Source: Rhodamnia argentea
Taxonomy: Eukaryota > Streptophyta > Magnoliopsida > Myrtales > Myrtaceae
NCBI RefSeq assembly: GCF_020921035.1
Contig: NC_063157.1
Location: forward strand, 8,096,001-8,160,000
Reading direction: 5' to 3'
DNA length: 64,000 nucleotides
Shown here: one piece after another, positions 22,364 through 34,330 of the stretch
Position numbering within the stretch: position 1 is the first letter of the stretch
How the letters are laid out: each line of letters begins with the position of its first letter
Position numbers and translations under genes: made by a program
Notes under the pieces: model-generated
What the model saw: only the letters and a program-made list of their open reading frames with translations
Told to the model about the DNA's origin: nothing
Databases searched by the model: none

Positions 22364-24492
22364 CTAATACTGGCAGCTACCGTTGTCACTTCTGGCTGTT
22401 GGATCGAAGTTTGCCGCAGCTGGGTCAGTGCAACCTTCAGGAACAGGAAGATTGACTTGTTGGGCTGCTTGGCCTGCGTTATAGTTCCCATGAGATGCTT
22501 GAACAAAAATCCTGTAAACTGAAGTAAAAAGGTGTGCAGCTATCCATTAAAGACAACCTCAGGGATACCGGGGTTCTAACCATAGAAAGATCCTTGCTTA
22601 ATAGCATCTTGATTGGCATCTCCCAGAGCTGCCTCGGACAAGTACTTATCGGCCAATTGGACTCTCTTCACATTTTCTTGTTCCTGCACCAGCATGTTGC
22701 CATACTCAATCAGCTTCTCAAGAGTCATTTTGGGCTGATCAAAAGTCGGGGGGCCCTCCTTGGAGTTCACGAGCTTCTTCCCGATGGTGTCGACTCCCAC
22801 GCCGGATATCCACTTCCTAACCTCGTCGTCGTAGACTCTTGCTCTTAGAGCACCGAAAAAGTCTGCAAAGAAGATTTGGAGTTTGCACTGAATTTGCAAT
22901 ATTAGCAGGGCATACAGAGATCTACACCATGCTTACCAATTGATTGACCAGGGAAACTGTCAACAAGCTTCACAATGTCCTCGGCGGGGACATTGTCAGT
23001 CCTGAAGATACCACCGCAAACACCAATTCGGTCCTCTCTAGTGGGAGCCCAGTAGAATTTCTCCATACGACCATCACGGATGAGGGGGGCATATAACGTG
23101 GAGAAATCGTTACCCGTGACGATGACAGGGACACGAGGATTCTCCTCCTTGTTGTACATACCGGGGAGCTGGACGTTGGTCGGGTTATCGGCAATATTCA
23201 TGAGGGTAGCGTTCACCATTTGGTTGTTCACCGTGTACTGCGTGGTACCACCCATCCTACCTGCACCGGCATCAAGATCATTGATGAAGAGGCAGCACAT
23301 CTTCCCTTTCTTGATCATGTCGGCCGCTTCACGGTATCTTTGCCGGATGAGTTTTGCGGGTTCTCCTGCATTTCCACTTTCCAGCTCTCCAGCACTCATC
23401 ATGATGGGGCTGAAAATTTCATCACCAAGTAGTCAGAGCAAACGGACAGTACAACAAGCCTAATTAAGCATGGGGGGTTCTGGTCTTTCGATCAGATTTC
23501 AGATGAAGAGCTCACCTGATTCCCATTTTGGCGAAGACGAGCTCGCACTGGAAGGATTTTCCCTGGCCTTTTCCACCCCAGATACCTAATATCAGGGGAA
23601 CCTGATCAAGAACCGGATTAATTATTTGTGTCATTCAGTTCAGACTAGTCGGACCAAATTTCTACACGTTTGTTCCCAGCACAGGAACTTCAGGCATCTA
23701 ACCTTGATGTTCGGCAAAGTCATGAAGTTCTTGGAGATGTGAACAATGAGCTTGTCCATGAAAGCAGGAGCGATGTAGAATCCATCCATGTTATTATCCA
23801 GGTTATATCTAAACCAAGGGCAATACGTAATCAGTTCGTATGACTGTTGAGTTTGGTCGATAATTCGACCATTGTTTCTGACTGCGTGAATAAAAAATGA
23901 CCATGTAAAAGCGTCTTTTCGATCGCTTATTTACTTACTGGCGAAGACCGGTGCTGATATAGTCGTAGGAGCTCATGACGGCATAGTGGGTTCCGGTTCC
24001 CGAAGGAGCCTGGAACAGAGAATCGACCGTGCCCTTGCCTCTGGTGATGTCTTGCTGGTCGTCGGAAGTGTCGTAAGCGAGGCCTTTCCATTTGTCCTTC
24101 TCAGTCTGCTTCCCCTCGTCGACCTCGGCGCAGACCCTCAAGCTCCGCGACGAAGGCTTCGGGTGGGTGATCCTGGAGGTCGCCTTCTTCAGGCCGTTGC
24201 CCAAGAAGCCCGAGCTCGAGTTGTTGAAGCTCAACTGCATCACAGCACATGAACTTCCATCACATAAAAGCCAACACAAGTCCAATGGTACTAGAATTGA
24301 ATCTCTCTCCAAGGGAAGACCATTTCATACTTCTTACAGAATGAACTATCAAAGATTAAAGAATGACAAATCCGAAAACCAACAGAACATCAGCAACCGA
24401 ACAGAAAATGAACGACCGCATAGAGAACATCGGACGAAACGAAGTACCGGCTTCCCATTGACAGTTCCGACAGTTGAAATTGCGGCAGCCAT
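22364..24492 (-). CDS. RCA: Rubisco activase, seven exons, alpha (465 aa) and beta (430 aa) forms
   Basis: Exons on the minus strand: 24492-24448, 24234-23939, 23808-23703, 23601-23516, 23409-22937, 22862-22581 and 22473-22364; every intron is GT-AG and in frame. The AAA+ ATPase remodels inhibited Rubisco in the chloroplast stroma. It begins [15 protein letters not shown] (transit peptide). The activase N-terminal domain contains [20 protein letters not shown]; Walker A is GGKGQGKS (158-165) and Walker B LFINDLD (218-224). Later come [34 protein letters not shown] and RDRIGV-type sensor regions, ending [14 protein letters not shown]. If the last intron is spliced at 22580, exon 7 adds 35 residues with C444 and C463, spaced 19 apart like the redox pair of Arabidopsis alpha-activase. 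If it is retained or spliced later, the TAG at 22578-22576 ends the beta form. All key residues are present. Confidence 0.95.
22474..22580 (-). promoter_or_regulatory. alternatively spliced last intron of RCA
   Basis: The donor at 22580 (TATG|GTTAGA) contains the beta stop codon TAG inside the intron. A second GT about 12 nt downstream (CCCCG|GTATCC) would leave that stop in the mRNA. The acceptor is ACGCAG before 22473. Splicing at the first donor gives the redox-regulated alpha form; the second donor or retention gives beta. This copies the alternative splicing known from spinach and Arabidopsis. Confidence 0.7.
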
Positions 24493-25080
24493 TTTTGGGC
24501 TAGTAAAGAAGCTTCGAACTGATGCTTCCGAGAGTGGCTTTTCTCGTTCAATGCGATTGGGGGGAAGGTTTGGGTTATAGCGACGAGCTTTATGAGATTC
24601 CGACGTCCATAGGAATTGGGATTGGATGAGAGGACACGTGGCACCTCCTGGAGGCCATTGTCATGTCCAGACGAAGCAAGATATCCCGCACGCCATCCTC
24701 GCAAAGCTTCTTGGCCACTGAAAAAAGAGGGGAGACTTTCTAACGACTCGAAGTCGATAAATAGGGAGGCCGTTAAGGATGAGGTTTTGGAATGGGACTT
24801 GTGTGCCTCTCGAGAAGAACCGGGGCCCCTCCATTTTATCCTCAATTATGCGATCACAAGCAGACAAAAAATGAATCTCTGGGATCCCAACATGCAAGAG
24901 AAAAGATCTAGGAACACTCCCCATATCAACGGATTGATGGAAAGATCGAAGCTTAGAAGCCAAGGGCCTAGCCCTGAGTCATGGTAGCACCTACGAGCAT
25001 CAAGTGGACATAGTTTCAAGATAGAATATGGAACCAGAGAACTCAACTGGTGGGGATCTGTCTGATTTCAAGTTTCAAGG
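24493..25080 (-). promoter_or_regulatory. RCA promoter region
   Basis: Upstream of the RCA start on the minus strand. It contains a G-box ACACGTGGC (CACGTG at 24635-24640, 143 bp before the ATG), which is common in light-regulated photosynthesis genes, and a weak TATA-like CTATAAC on the minus strand at 24574-24580. GATAA-type I-box sequence is present at about 24757. No other gene is supported here. Confidence 0.45.
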
Positions 25081-25379
25081 TATATATGGTAGATTTTAGA
25101 TTTCAAAAATTGAGGAACCGATTCTAACATACTGATCTTATGTTGTAACTTGGAATATAGAACAAGTCTTTTGTGATTTTCTTGTTTTATATTTTCGCGG
25201 GATCCTGCGGTATTTCATGGTGTCCGATGATGAATGTGTAATTTGGAATAATTAGTTTGATTTTTCTTTTTCGGCGATACTCATGACAGAAAATTTTGCT
25301 TTCTTAAAGTTTCATATTCGCTGTGTGTCTAAGTATGAGTTCGGTGAAATTGTCAAAAAAATCTTAAACTTATAATCGG
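25081..25379. other. AT-rich spacer
   Basis: Short AT-rich interval between the RCA promoter and the pararetrovirus-like relic. No gene seen. Confidence 0.4.
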
Positions 25380-27240
25380 TACTTTCGGTTGTGAGTTATC
25401 CCTTTTGGACTTAAAACTGCTTCTTCCCTTTTTCAAAAAGCCATGTGCAAAATCTTTCAGCCAATTTTAGCAAACGCTCAAATTTACATTGATGACATCC
25501 TTATCTACAGTGCTAATAAAGAGTCTCATTGTAAGCTCCTTTTTCGGTTTGTTGAAATTGTCCGAAAGCATGGCATCAAAAGTGGACGATTCACTCCCGC
25601 AGAAATCCACTCTCGCAGAAATCCATTATCATTCCACTTTCAAGGAAACTTTAGCGATGAAATATGGATTCAAGAATTTTGAGTTGCATCTTATTGGACA
25701 TCATTTTCTAGTAGAAATGGATATGTCCTCTTTTCCCCAGATGCTGAAATTCAAGCAAAAACAAATCCCTCATCCTCGGTTGTTAAGGTGGGCGTAATGG
25801 TTTTCAAAATATTCTTTTGACACTAAGCATCTTGCGGGAAACAAAAATGTTCTTGTAGATTTTCTGTCCATAACCAAGTAGCTAGTTTCCTCTGTCAATA
25901 TGTTTGTATGGAAAGAGCCTATGCTTGACACATTTCGTGTCGTTGATATGAGAGGAACCCAATGGAATAGTCATAAATATCCTCCGGATGTTTCAAACTT
26001 GACTCGGATCAATCAACTCACCCCTAGTCTCAAATATTACCTTTAGCAGTACCATTGCCAAGTCTTTAGAGATTATAGAGGTTTGACGTTGAAACCCAAT
26101 GGTCTTCATCATGAGTATCTATTCATTCATCCTTTGCGGTGGTCACCGGATCAAGATTTCCTTGAAGAATTGAAATGGATGTTTTGGTATATGTTCAATA
26201 TGTATACTATATCCATTGAGTTCCTAATTGAGAAGATTATTAGAGTCTTGTCCAGAGCACTTGCAGGTGATTACTCCAACCGGAAGAGCATGATTGATAT
26301 GTTACTATGGTTTCAATCACTCAGCACTTGGAGAGAATTATTCAAGATTCAAAGACGTGTGGAAAGACTAAAACCGGAAAGACACACTGTCATGCTTTTT
26401 CACGGACCATGGACATTCGTTAGTCCTTCTAGAGACGTGAGACTAAAACAACCACGTACAAGCCACAACACAATTGGGAAATTGCTCGTGTTTACAAGAC
26501 CTTTTCAAGTTGTGTTGCATCAATTGCCCATGAATATAGAGAACTCTAGAAAATCCTATACTAGGAAACCGCACTATTCCTCTAGAAATATGGCTATCAA
26601 ATGCAAATGATGTCTCATGGGATCGGAGCCATACAAGCGAAGCCACCTAAAAAGCTCTAGAAATTTTTCACCAGAGCCAGCAAAGCTAGTCTTCGATGGA
26701 TACTGATTCCCAGGATCCATGGGGAGAACCACTATTTTATGACCCTTATGTACAGAGTTCTCGGGACAATAATTTCATCCCATATGCAAATATCCTTCCA
26801 GCTCAATCACTCCACCAAATTATTACCATAGGCCATACCAACCGGATCCCCAAGAACTAGTTACATAATAGGACATCCTATATGGAGAAAAAGAAGAACA
26901 AGAGCGCCTTTAGCGTGCCTATCAAAGGCAAAAGGATGGTCCGGACAGCTCGGACAGCTTAGAAGACAATACTAAAGAAGTGTTCAATTATAAGTTGTAA
27001 GGCCCGTTGGCCATATGTGTGTAGGTGTATCTTTCCTTCCATACTTGGCCCCTTGGTGGTCAAAAGTTGTTTGGTCATGTTCGATCATGTATTGCTGTTG
27101 TTTAGTAGTGTCGGTGGATCTGCGTATCCAATGTATGTTTGTCCGATTGTGTTTCCCTCGCCTATATAAGGCCCTTTATATCATGTAATCAGGCATACTC
27201 GGCCTCCTTTTAATATCAATGTGAAGTTTCTTTTACGATG
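25380..27240 (+). mobile_element. endogenous pararetrovirus-like relic 1 (Caulimoviridae-type), truncated
   Basis: A broken polyprotein. At about 25390-25530 there is a reverse-transcriptase remnant with YPFGLKTA-like sequence and the active-site motif YIDDILIYS. At 25590-25860 comes an RNase H end (IHYHSTFKE, HHFLVEMDMSSF, LLRWA, then a stop). Further frames follow to about 27000 (for example 26083-26610) with internal stops and frameshifts. A TATA box TATATAAG (27163-27170) sits in a non-coding tail, as in pararetrovirus intergenic promoters. No integrase motif or long terminal repeat is visible, which favours an endogenous caulimovirid over a Ty3/gypsy element. The movement, coat, protease and most of the RT regions are missing. 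It cannot encode a virus. Confidence 0.7.
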
Positions 27241-27639
27241 AGTCCCTAAATTCTCCTCTTATTTTCTTATCCAAGGATGGTTCCTAGAATTTTATAATCA
27301 TCTTGTTAATATGGTAGTACGATATGGTTCAGTATGCTCTTCACTTGCTACTTTAGTGGAATCCGTGAATCGAAATTTCTAGCACCTTCAAGGTTGATAT
27401 TCAAAATTGAGCTTGGAAGCTAAAAGGCGGTCCCCTGTCTGTGGCTAAGAGAGCCCGTTGTTGGGGATAGAATACCTGCTTCGGGTTCAGGCTTGTCTCC
27501 GCTTTTTTTCTAACTGGATTTTGTATTCCCAACCAATATTTTCAGTGGACGGTTGTCCCTTTTCGATCGACCTTTGTAAGATTGATATCCTCATTCTTTC
27601 TTAATGGAAGTCTCACAAAAAAGTATGGATTTTTCTAGA
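27241..27639. other. spacer
   Basis: No gene seen; mixed sequence between the pararetrovirus-like relic and a foldback element. Confidence 0.4.
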
Positions 27640-28620
27640 ATCCTAGACCCTATAATTTTGTGAATTTAATTTAAAATTTTTGCATTTGTGCAGATTCAAT
27701 CTATCCAGCAAACTTTGACTAACCGACAATGACGTGGATGTTGACCTAGAGTGGATATTTTTACTAATATTTTAATATTTTTAGATTTATTTATTTTTTC
27801 CTTTTTTTTCTTTTCTTTTCTTCTCTTTCCTTTTTTTTCTTTTCTCTCCTTTCTTCTTCCTTAGGCCAATCGCCGGTGGCAACCGGCAAGGTTGACCTTG
27901 CCGGCCACTAGCGGGGCTAAGCCTCGCGGTGCGGGGCAAGGCCGGCCATGGCGAGGTGTGACCTTGACCATAATTGGCCTGGGGCGAGGTCGGCCAACCA
28001 TGGCGGCCTCGCCATGGACGGCGAGGCTTGCAATCTCCAAGGCAAAGAGCAAGGTTGGTCCACAAAGATTTGAGGTTTCGTCGTCGAGATCGGGCGAGGT
28101 TCGTCCGTAAGTGACCTCACCAAGAACTTTTGCCCTAATATTTGTAATCTGTTGCCTTTGTTGGTTAGTGCCCACCCGGGTATGGCCTTGCCATGGCTAG
28201 TTGACCTCGCCCAAATTTGCCCGGGCTAGATTTGGGCGAGGTCGCATCTCGCCATGGCCAACCTCGCCTAGCACTGGTGAGGTCGACCTAGCCGGCCTAG
28301 CCACCAGCAACCGGCCCGAGGAAGAAGAAAGGAGGAAAAATAAGGAATGAGAAGAAAAGAACAAAAGGGAAAAGAATACATCAAAGAATATTAAAATATT
28401 AGTGTTTACGTCGGCGTTGGCATTCATGTCGGTATCGACCGGTATCTATGTCACCACCGGCTAGCCAAAGTTAGCATGATGGAGTGAATTAATGCAAATG
28501 TAAAAGGTTTAGAACTGAATTGACACAAAAAAAAAATTAGAATTGAATTGGCAAAATTAAAAGGTTTGAACTGAATTGGCAAAAGTACAATAGGTTTAGG
28601 ACTTTTTTACAACTTTTCCC
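27640..28620. mobile_element. GTCCTAAA-type foldback element with GC-rich core
   Basis: The arms are inverted: ACTAATATTTTAATATTTTT on the left (27765-27785) against AATATTAAAATATTAGTG on the right (28388-28405), followed outward on the right by repeated AATTGGCAAAATTAAAAGG and GGTTTAGGACTTTTTT words. The core (27860-28320) is GC-rich with many GGCGAGG/CCTCGCC words in both orientations, which keep several frames open. Same family as 18535-19130 and 35899-37035. Confidence 0.7.
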
Positions 28621-29856
28621 GAATCGTGATCATTGGATTGTAGAAGCAAATGATGATCATGAGAAGTGATAATTCATTATTATCATTCAATTAAGAATAT
28701 GTGTAGAATCTTATAGAGACCCCGCAATCGAATTTGGAACTTGTGACATGGTAGGTTTCGGGTTCCATAGTAGACATGATAGATTTTCGATTCCAAAAAT
28801 TGGATAACCGATTCCCATTGATGAGTTCCAGATGGAACCCGAGCCGACCTCGAAACTGCTCACCCCTAATTCTTACTCAATGACTATATTCATCGGTGAT
28901 TGTCCACGGATCTAGCACAACAAGTAGGTTAATTATCGGCCTCAGCATTCTTGTTAAGCAAACTAAGGACAAAAACAGGCTTCTCTTTGAAAAAAAAAAA
29001 AAAAAGACGCTCAAGTCATATTTAGTGAGATCGATCATCACGTGGTCGAGATGAATCTCATTTCTTTCTGTTGCTAGTCCTGTGAATTCACAGTAGTCGT
29101 TCATTCGATCTTTTCCGCGTTTTATTTTGCTGATGGAACAGGGGCAAACCGAGGAAATATGCGGGAAGGCTCACAAGAGATTGAATTCCAGGCAGCGATT
29201 TACGATGTCTCCCTAAAATGGTGGCTCATCTTTATTGGTTCTGCAATATGGCTTGCCCACGCCCATACCCTAGGGTTATCACACATTACACTTACCAAAT
29301 CTAAGGTTAGCCATAAAAACTATAAATAGATGTCCATACCGACCTTTTAAGCACGAAGGATTTTTAGTAACAAAGGCAGAAAGGACAACGAGGAGAGCTG
29401 CAAAATAATGCTACCCGATGTGCTCGACTCTCGGATGTGCCCTAGAAAGTTACCGCAGGACCAACATAAGGCCCTGATTCAAGGGTACAGCAACGCAATC
29501 AAAACAGATTACATAAAAGTCTTGGAAAGTCCAAAGTACAGGTTACATAAGATGCTGGGATCGCACTTCATTAGGGAAATGGAAAAATTCCCAAAAGAGT
29601 CGTGAATTTGACCGTCCATTTAAAGGCCAATAAGGGTTAAAAAAAAAATAGAATAAGAACTCTTTCATTATGTACAACTGGCCAAACCATCCAACCGAGG
29701 CTTGATGGCCTCAACCTCACTTCCCTCACTCTCTCACCTAAGAACCATAATAATCGATAGAAGGGGGAAAAATACGTAACACCAATTACATATCTCGATT
29801 GGTCTCTTCCAAGTAAATTCCTGCTACACAGCAGAACTGATAATAGTCGAACATCA
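28621..29856. other. spacer downstream of TFIIA-L; one weak candidate small gene
   Basis: Mostly AT-rich. A TATA-like CTATAAATAG at about 29319-29328 lies 80 bp before a 65-codon plus-strand frame (29408-29605, beginning MLPDVLDSRMCPR). I do not recognise this peptide and do not call it a gene. The region just before 29857 is 3' flank of TFIIA-L. Confidence 0.35.
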
Positions 29857-32800
29857 TTAGAAGTCGAACTCTCCCGTTGCCTGACAGAAATTAACATAAA
29901 AGACATCAGAGGGTCACGTTTAAAATGAAAAAAAGAACAGAGTACGGAGGAAGCATGAAAAAGTGCAATCGATTATCTCTAGAACCTGACCTTATTGAAA
30001 AGGATATCCTTATTGTTTATATGCATTATGCCATCCTTAAGTGTGCACTTCCACTTGCTCTTCGTCCGTGTCACCTATCCACACAAAAAAACAAAATGAA
30101 AACACAATTTCTACCTAAACAAAGTATGATAGCTCCAAGGCAGATCATCATTGTCATCCTGAAGCAACTGTCACCTTGTCAAATTGAGCTAGAACTAGGT
30201 GCTGGGTATTTAGCTCCTCCCCCTCGTCCACATCATCTAGATCATCCTCATCATCATCATTTTCATTCAACGGTGGCTCATCTTCATCTTCATCGTCTCC
30301 AACATCATTATGAACTCCAATAGCAGGAGTAGCTGCCTGTAAGTCTGAAGAAAAACAAGAGGGAGATCATCTGAGTCTTCTAATACACTAGTGACACCAA
30401 AGGACTGGCTCAAATATCACAAACTAGCAAAAGTTGCAAATACCATTTGGAGCTGGTGTACTAGCAATGTTGTAATCTTCATTCACGACTCCCTGATAAT
30501 TGTAAATCTGCAAAGCCAAGAAAAGAAAACACATCAGAAGGGAACCAACCAGTGAGATTGCTCCTTATCTCTCTTTTTTCTGGGGAAAGTTGCTCATCTC
30601 TGATTGACTCAGCCTTAAATGCAGGGCACGTTGTGGATAACAATTTTTATTTTTTTTTTGGGCCGATCCCAACTAGTTTGGGATAAAGGTGATGTTGATG
30701 ACATGATGTTGATTTTTTTTTTTCCTTTTTTGACTGGGGAGAGGGGAGGGGGGGGTGGTTATTTGGATGTTTAGCTCAGATCATGGTATACCCTTGCACC
30801 TTATGAAGACTTCCTAAAATCTGCGATTAGATATAGTTTATCAAGGTATGCGCTCATCACATGGATCCTGAAGGCAACTACGGAACTTTCTGCCCACAGC
30901 ATGAAAAAGGGAAACGCACGAACAAGCAAAAATTCAGAATTCTATTACCAGAAAAAGCAGAAGAGAGGATCATGCATTCAATTCTGTGTTCTAATATCTT
31001 AAATGTTACTCACATTGGGAGTAGAAAGCATCTCGTCATAAGGATCAGGAGTTTGCCCATCTACTTGAGGTATCTTTGACAGCGGCCTTCCCACATGTGC
31101 CAGCATTTGCCTATTTCTGGTGTCTGTAGTGGAAAGAACAGTCGTCTTCTCTGTGATCTGGAAATTTACTGCACTTGAGTTAGCAAATATACGACTAAGC
31201 AAATTACAAAAGTTCCAAAAGAGATGCTGAAACTAAATCCACCAGGAAAAGGATCAAATATCCTGCAGCTGGTAAACAGCACAGACACTGGCCCAGGATA
31301 AAAAACTGAGCTTCAACACTTGAACTAGAAAACAATAACTAAACTTTAAACACCAGATCTACAAGTTTATACTCCCAAAACTCCCCCTGGTTCAAAATCA
31401 TCTGGCTCATTCGGTTACAAAAAGTATTCATAGAGACTACGAAGTATCAAGGCCAGAGAAAAAGGCATTATAGCAACATAAAAGACCAGACATAATGTGT
31501 GCAAGCCGCGCTAGCGCCAGTTATTCTCCGAGCCAGTCTGGATTTCCAATGCCTTGGGAAACTGAGCACACGTCAATAGTCACTTTCCTTGCTCAACATC
31601 TAGATACTGCAGCTTTTTTTTGCTAGAGCTTTAAACCACTAAAACAAAAAACCGCTTACAACAGCAACCAGCTAAACTGATTCCATCAATCGCACATACA
31701 AAATCTGCTTTACTCACAAGACAGTCTTATTTCTCTCTCAATCGACTGAGAGAATAAAGAAACTGGAATAAGCAATTGGCCATATTCAGCAAAATAGAGC
31801 TGAAATATCAGCCAAACCAAATAACAAAAAGTACACCTACTTATTTTCACAAGAATTAAAGATCACATACTAACAATATGTGCAATGAAAATCAAATTAG
31901 ACCTGTGAATCCTCAAATACAGCATCTCCAGCTCCATCCTGCTGCGGTATATATCCACCATTCTGATAGCGGGGAACCAAATCCTCACGTTTTCGCTTTC
32001 CAGAGGACATGAAGAAATCCTAGAATTTTTCAACATCAATATCATTGTTCAAAATTCAAGCGATAATACTACCATCATTTTATGCAAGAAAACCACTCAT
32101 TAGACATCCAGGAAGCTATGTGAAAGTCGCAATTTGGAGCAAAATTTGAGGTGAAACTTACTTGTGTATGGGGCTGATTAGAAGTTCCTCTGTCCCCATC
32201 CTCTCTAGCCTCCATATAGGCTACATAAATTAGGATAGGAGAGAAATTACAATAGGACCATTAGATTGAAACTCGTTGCAGCTCTAAGATTTTACTCACC
32301 AACATTTACATCGACACCCAAGGGGGGCCTTTGATTCATCCAAGGTGAGGGAGGACGCTGCCAAAACAAAAATCTGCTTACGGAAATTGTACTGGACGAG
32401 GTTTTGAATAGCAGTTGCATAAAAAGGGCTGTTTGCAAAGGGGAAAGTTCATAATGGGCTAGTCTCCAGGTAGGCTAGATGTGGCATTCTCAATTATGCA
32501 AAATCTATCCTCCCTTAAGCACTAGAGCACATGTTGCAGATTGGAAATTCTTTTAAGCATTAAACAAGTGCATGAACATTGACTTCAGTAGACAATCATG
32601 AAATTCCGAAACCAAACCTAAACTTCTATTTGTTATCAGTTCTGATAGGTTTATACTGTCCATATCAACATGGCTTAACATTTGAGCCCTTGTATATCTA
32701 ATATCAAAACATATAACAACTAAAATTACTATCCTCCCATAATCATCTAAGGCATTCTTAAAAGATACTGTGTAAACAAGTATCATGACATCAACCTAAC

Positions 32801-33968
32801 CATTACTCAATATTACTTGTACTAAAATTGAAAACAATAAGATACCAAATAAAAAATAACCGTTCAGTCTCACAGGAATAGGGTTTCAATATTTGTTTTT
32901 CCTTTTTTTAAGCAATAACTAACAGCTTCGCATTATTGCAGACCAATGGTTATTTGTCAAGAGCAAGAAGCATCGTATGTTGCATGGTATAGAAGACGAC
33001 AAAACTATTTTAACTTTCTATGTCATGGGAAATAGAACTTCCATACCATGTAAGGGCTGGGTCTCCCAGCTTTTATGTCAGTATTGCCACCAGAATTGCC
33101 AACACCATCATTTGAAGGAGTAGGGTAATCAGAAGATCCAGTTGGAATGTTGTACATCGAGCTATCTACAGTCCCAGGTAGCGGGGTTGGAATGGGAGTT
33201 TGCAATGGCGTCTACATCTCAAGGAAATCCCAATCAAATGGCAGCAACCACAAGATTCAGACCGAGTCACTCGAAAAATGAGTAAAACGACACAGTGTGA
33301 GTGGACAAGGGACTGAACTCACTGGAGGAAAGAGTATGTCAGTTGTGGGAGTTTCGAACTCTTCTGTCACCTCGTAAGGTACATTGAGGTCATGAACAGG
33401 AGCAGTTGCACCACCTGGTGGAGGCTTCGTGGCGACTGACCTGTCCACTGGACCGAGAACAGCACCCGCTTGCATCATCTTCGTCTCCCAAATCTGTTGT
33501 TTCCGAATTCAACAAGAATCAAGAATCCCCACGGTGATTGGACACATAAAAGAGCAGAAGCACACTTTCCACATAAAATTGAGAAAGAAAGCACACTAGA
33601 AGCCCTAAATCAGGTAAAGCACAAGCTCGGCAGATCTAATACTGCATCCAATTCATCCAGAATCTAAAAATTAAATCGAAACCCCGTGGATTCCACGCTC
33701 GCAGATCACACAACAGAGTTATTCTCTCGAGAATCCAACAAATTGGGATGAGAACGCAGTCGCATAAAAAAAAAAGAAAAAAAGAAACGAAGGAGACTCT
33801 TTCCGCAAGACCCAGACGAAGGGGGGCGAGAATCAAAATTACCCCTTGAAGCTCGTTGAGGACCTCCTCGCCAGGGCCGCCGTTGTTGACGAACTCATCC
33901 CGGACCTTGCTGATGACGTCTTCGATGACGTGGAGGTAGACGGTGCTTGTCATCGAGGGGGCCGCCAT
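29857..33968 (-). CDS. TFIIA-L: TFIIA large (alpha/beta) subunit, 393 aa, eleven exons
   Basis: Minus-strand exons: 33968-33843, 33493-33323, 33211-33047, 32357-32300, 32220-32162, 32019-31903, 31157-31014, 30507-30444, 30344-30175, 30074-29991 and 29880-29857. All have GT-AG borders and the phases fit to give 393 residues, near the 375 of the Arabidopsis protein. The N terminus (VYLHVIEDVISKVRDEF, NNGGPGEEVLNELQG, IWETKMMQAG) forms the four-helix bundle with the small subunit. A long, poorly conserved Pro/Ser/Thr-rich linker follows. The C terminus has an acidic Asp/Glu run, then LNTQHLVLAQFDKVTRTKSK, WKCTLKDGIMHINNKDILFN and the end KATGEFDF, the beta-barrel part that contacts TBP and DNA. 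TFIIA stabilises TBP on promoters in the nucleus. The last exon is only 24 bp. Intact. Confidence 0.94.
30660..30712 (+). repeat. Au-type SINE 3' end fragment in a TFIIA-L intron
   Basis: The stretch GATCCCAACTAGTTTGGGAT followed by AAAGG and TTGTTG-like sequence is the 3' end I associate with plant Au-type SINEs. It sits in the intron between 30507 and 31014, on the strand opposite to the gene. The 5' part with the RNA polymerase III boxes is not seen, so it is a fragment. Confidence 0.5.
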
Positions 33969-34177
33969 TTCTGGATTCGCTGAGATTCGCCGGTGTAAAG
34001 GAGCGACCTTTTCTTCCTCCGAGGGAATCGATCGGGCGGCGATGAGCTACGAGAATCAACGGCGAAGCCCGGAGGTCACGGGCATGGACGGAGAGGGAGG
34101 GGCGGAGCGTCTAGGGTTCGAGATCGAGAGAGAGAGAGAGAGAGAGCGCGCTGTTTGTTTCTCGCAAAATGATGCTT

Positions 34178-34210
<33 letters not shown>

Positions 34211-34330
34211 ATGAGGGAAGGGCGGACGAGAAAAGCAGAATAAAGAGTGGAATATAAATATGTTTGCATCCGATTGTGGGGCGTGGGTCCACGTGTCCAA
34301 ATCTGCACGTCACTTGATATTTTCCCTTTC
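33969..34330 (-). promoter_or_regulatory. TFIIA-L leader and promoter with GA/CT microsatellite
   Basis: Upstream of the TFIIA-L start. Two (GA)n runs (34126-34146 and 34177-34199; CT on the gene strand) probably lie in the 5' leader, as is common in plant housekeeping genes. A CACGTG core lies at 34290-34295 (CCACGTGTCC). Open frames of Ser-Leu repeats on the minus strand come from the microsatellite. Confidence 0.45.

Noticed and set aside
25380-27240. Reading the relic as a Ty3/gypsy retrotransposon
   Set aside because: The RT and RNase H parts alone would allow it, but no integrase follows RNase H and no LTRs are visible; kept as the main alternative.
27787-28175. Minus-strand frames rich in Arg, Gly and Pro
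   Set aside because: They lie in the GC-rich core of a foldback element with GGCGAGG/CCTCGCC repeats.
34056-34313. Three overlapping minus-strand frames with Ser-Leu repeats
   Set aside because: Produced by the GA/CT microsatellite in the TFIIA-L leader.
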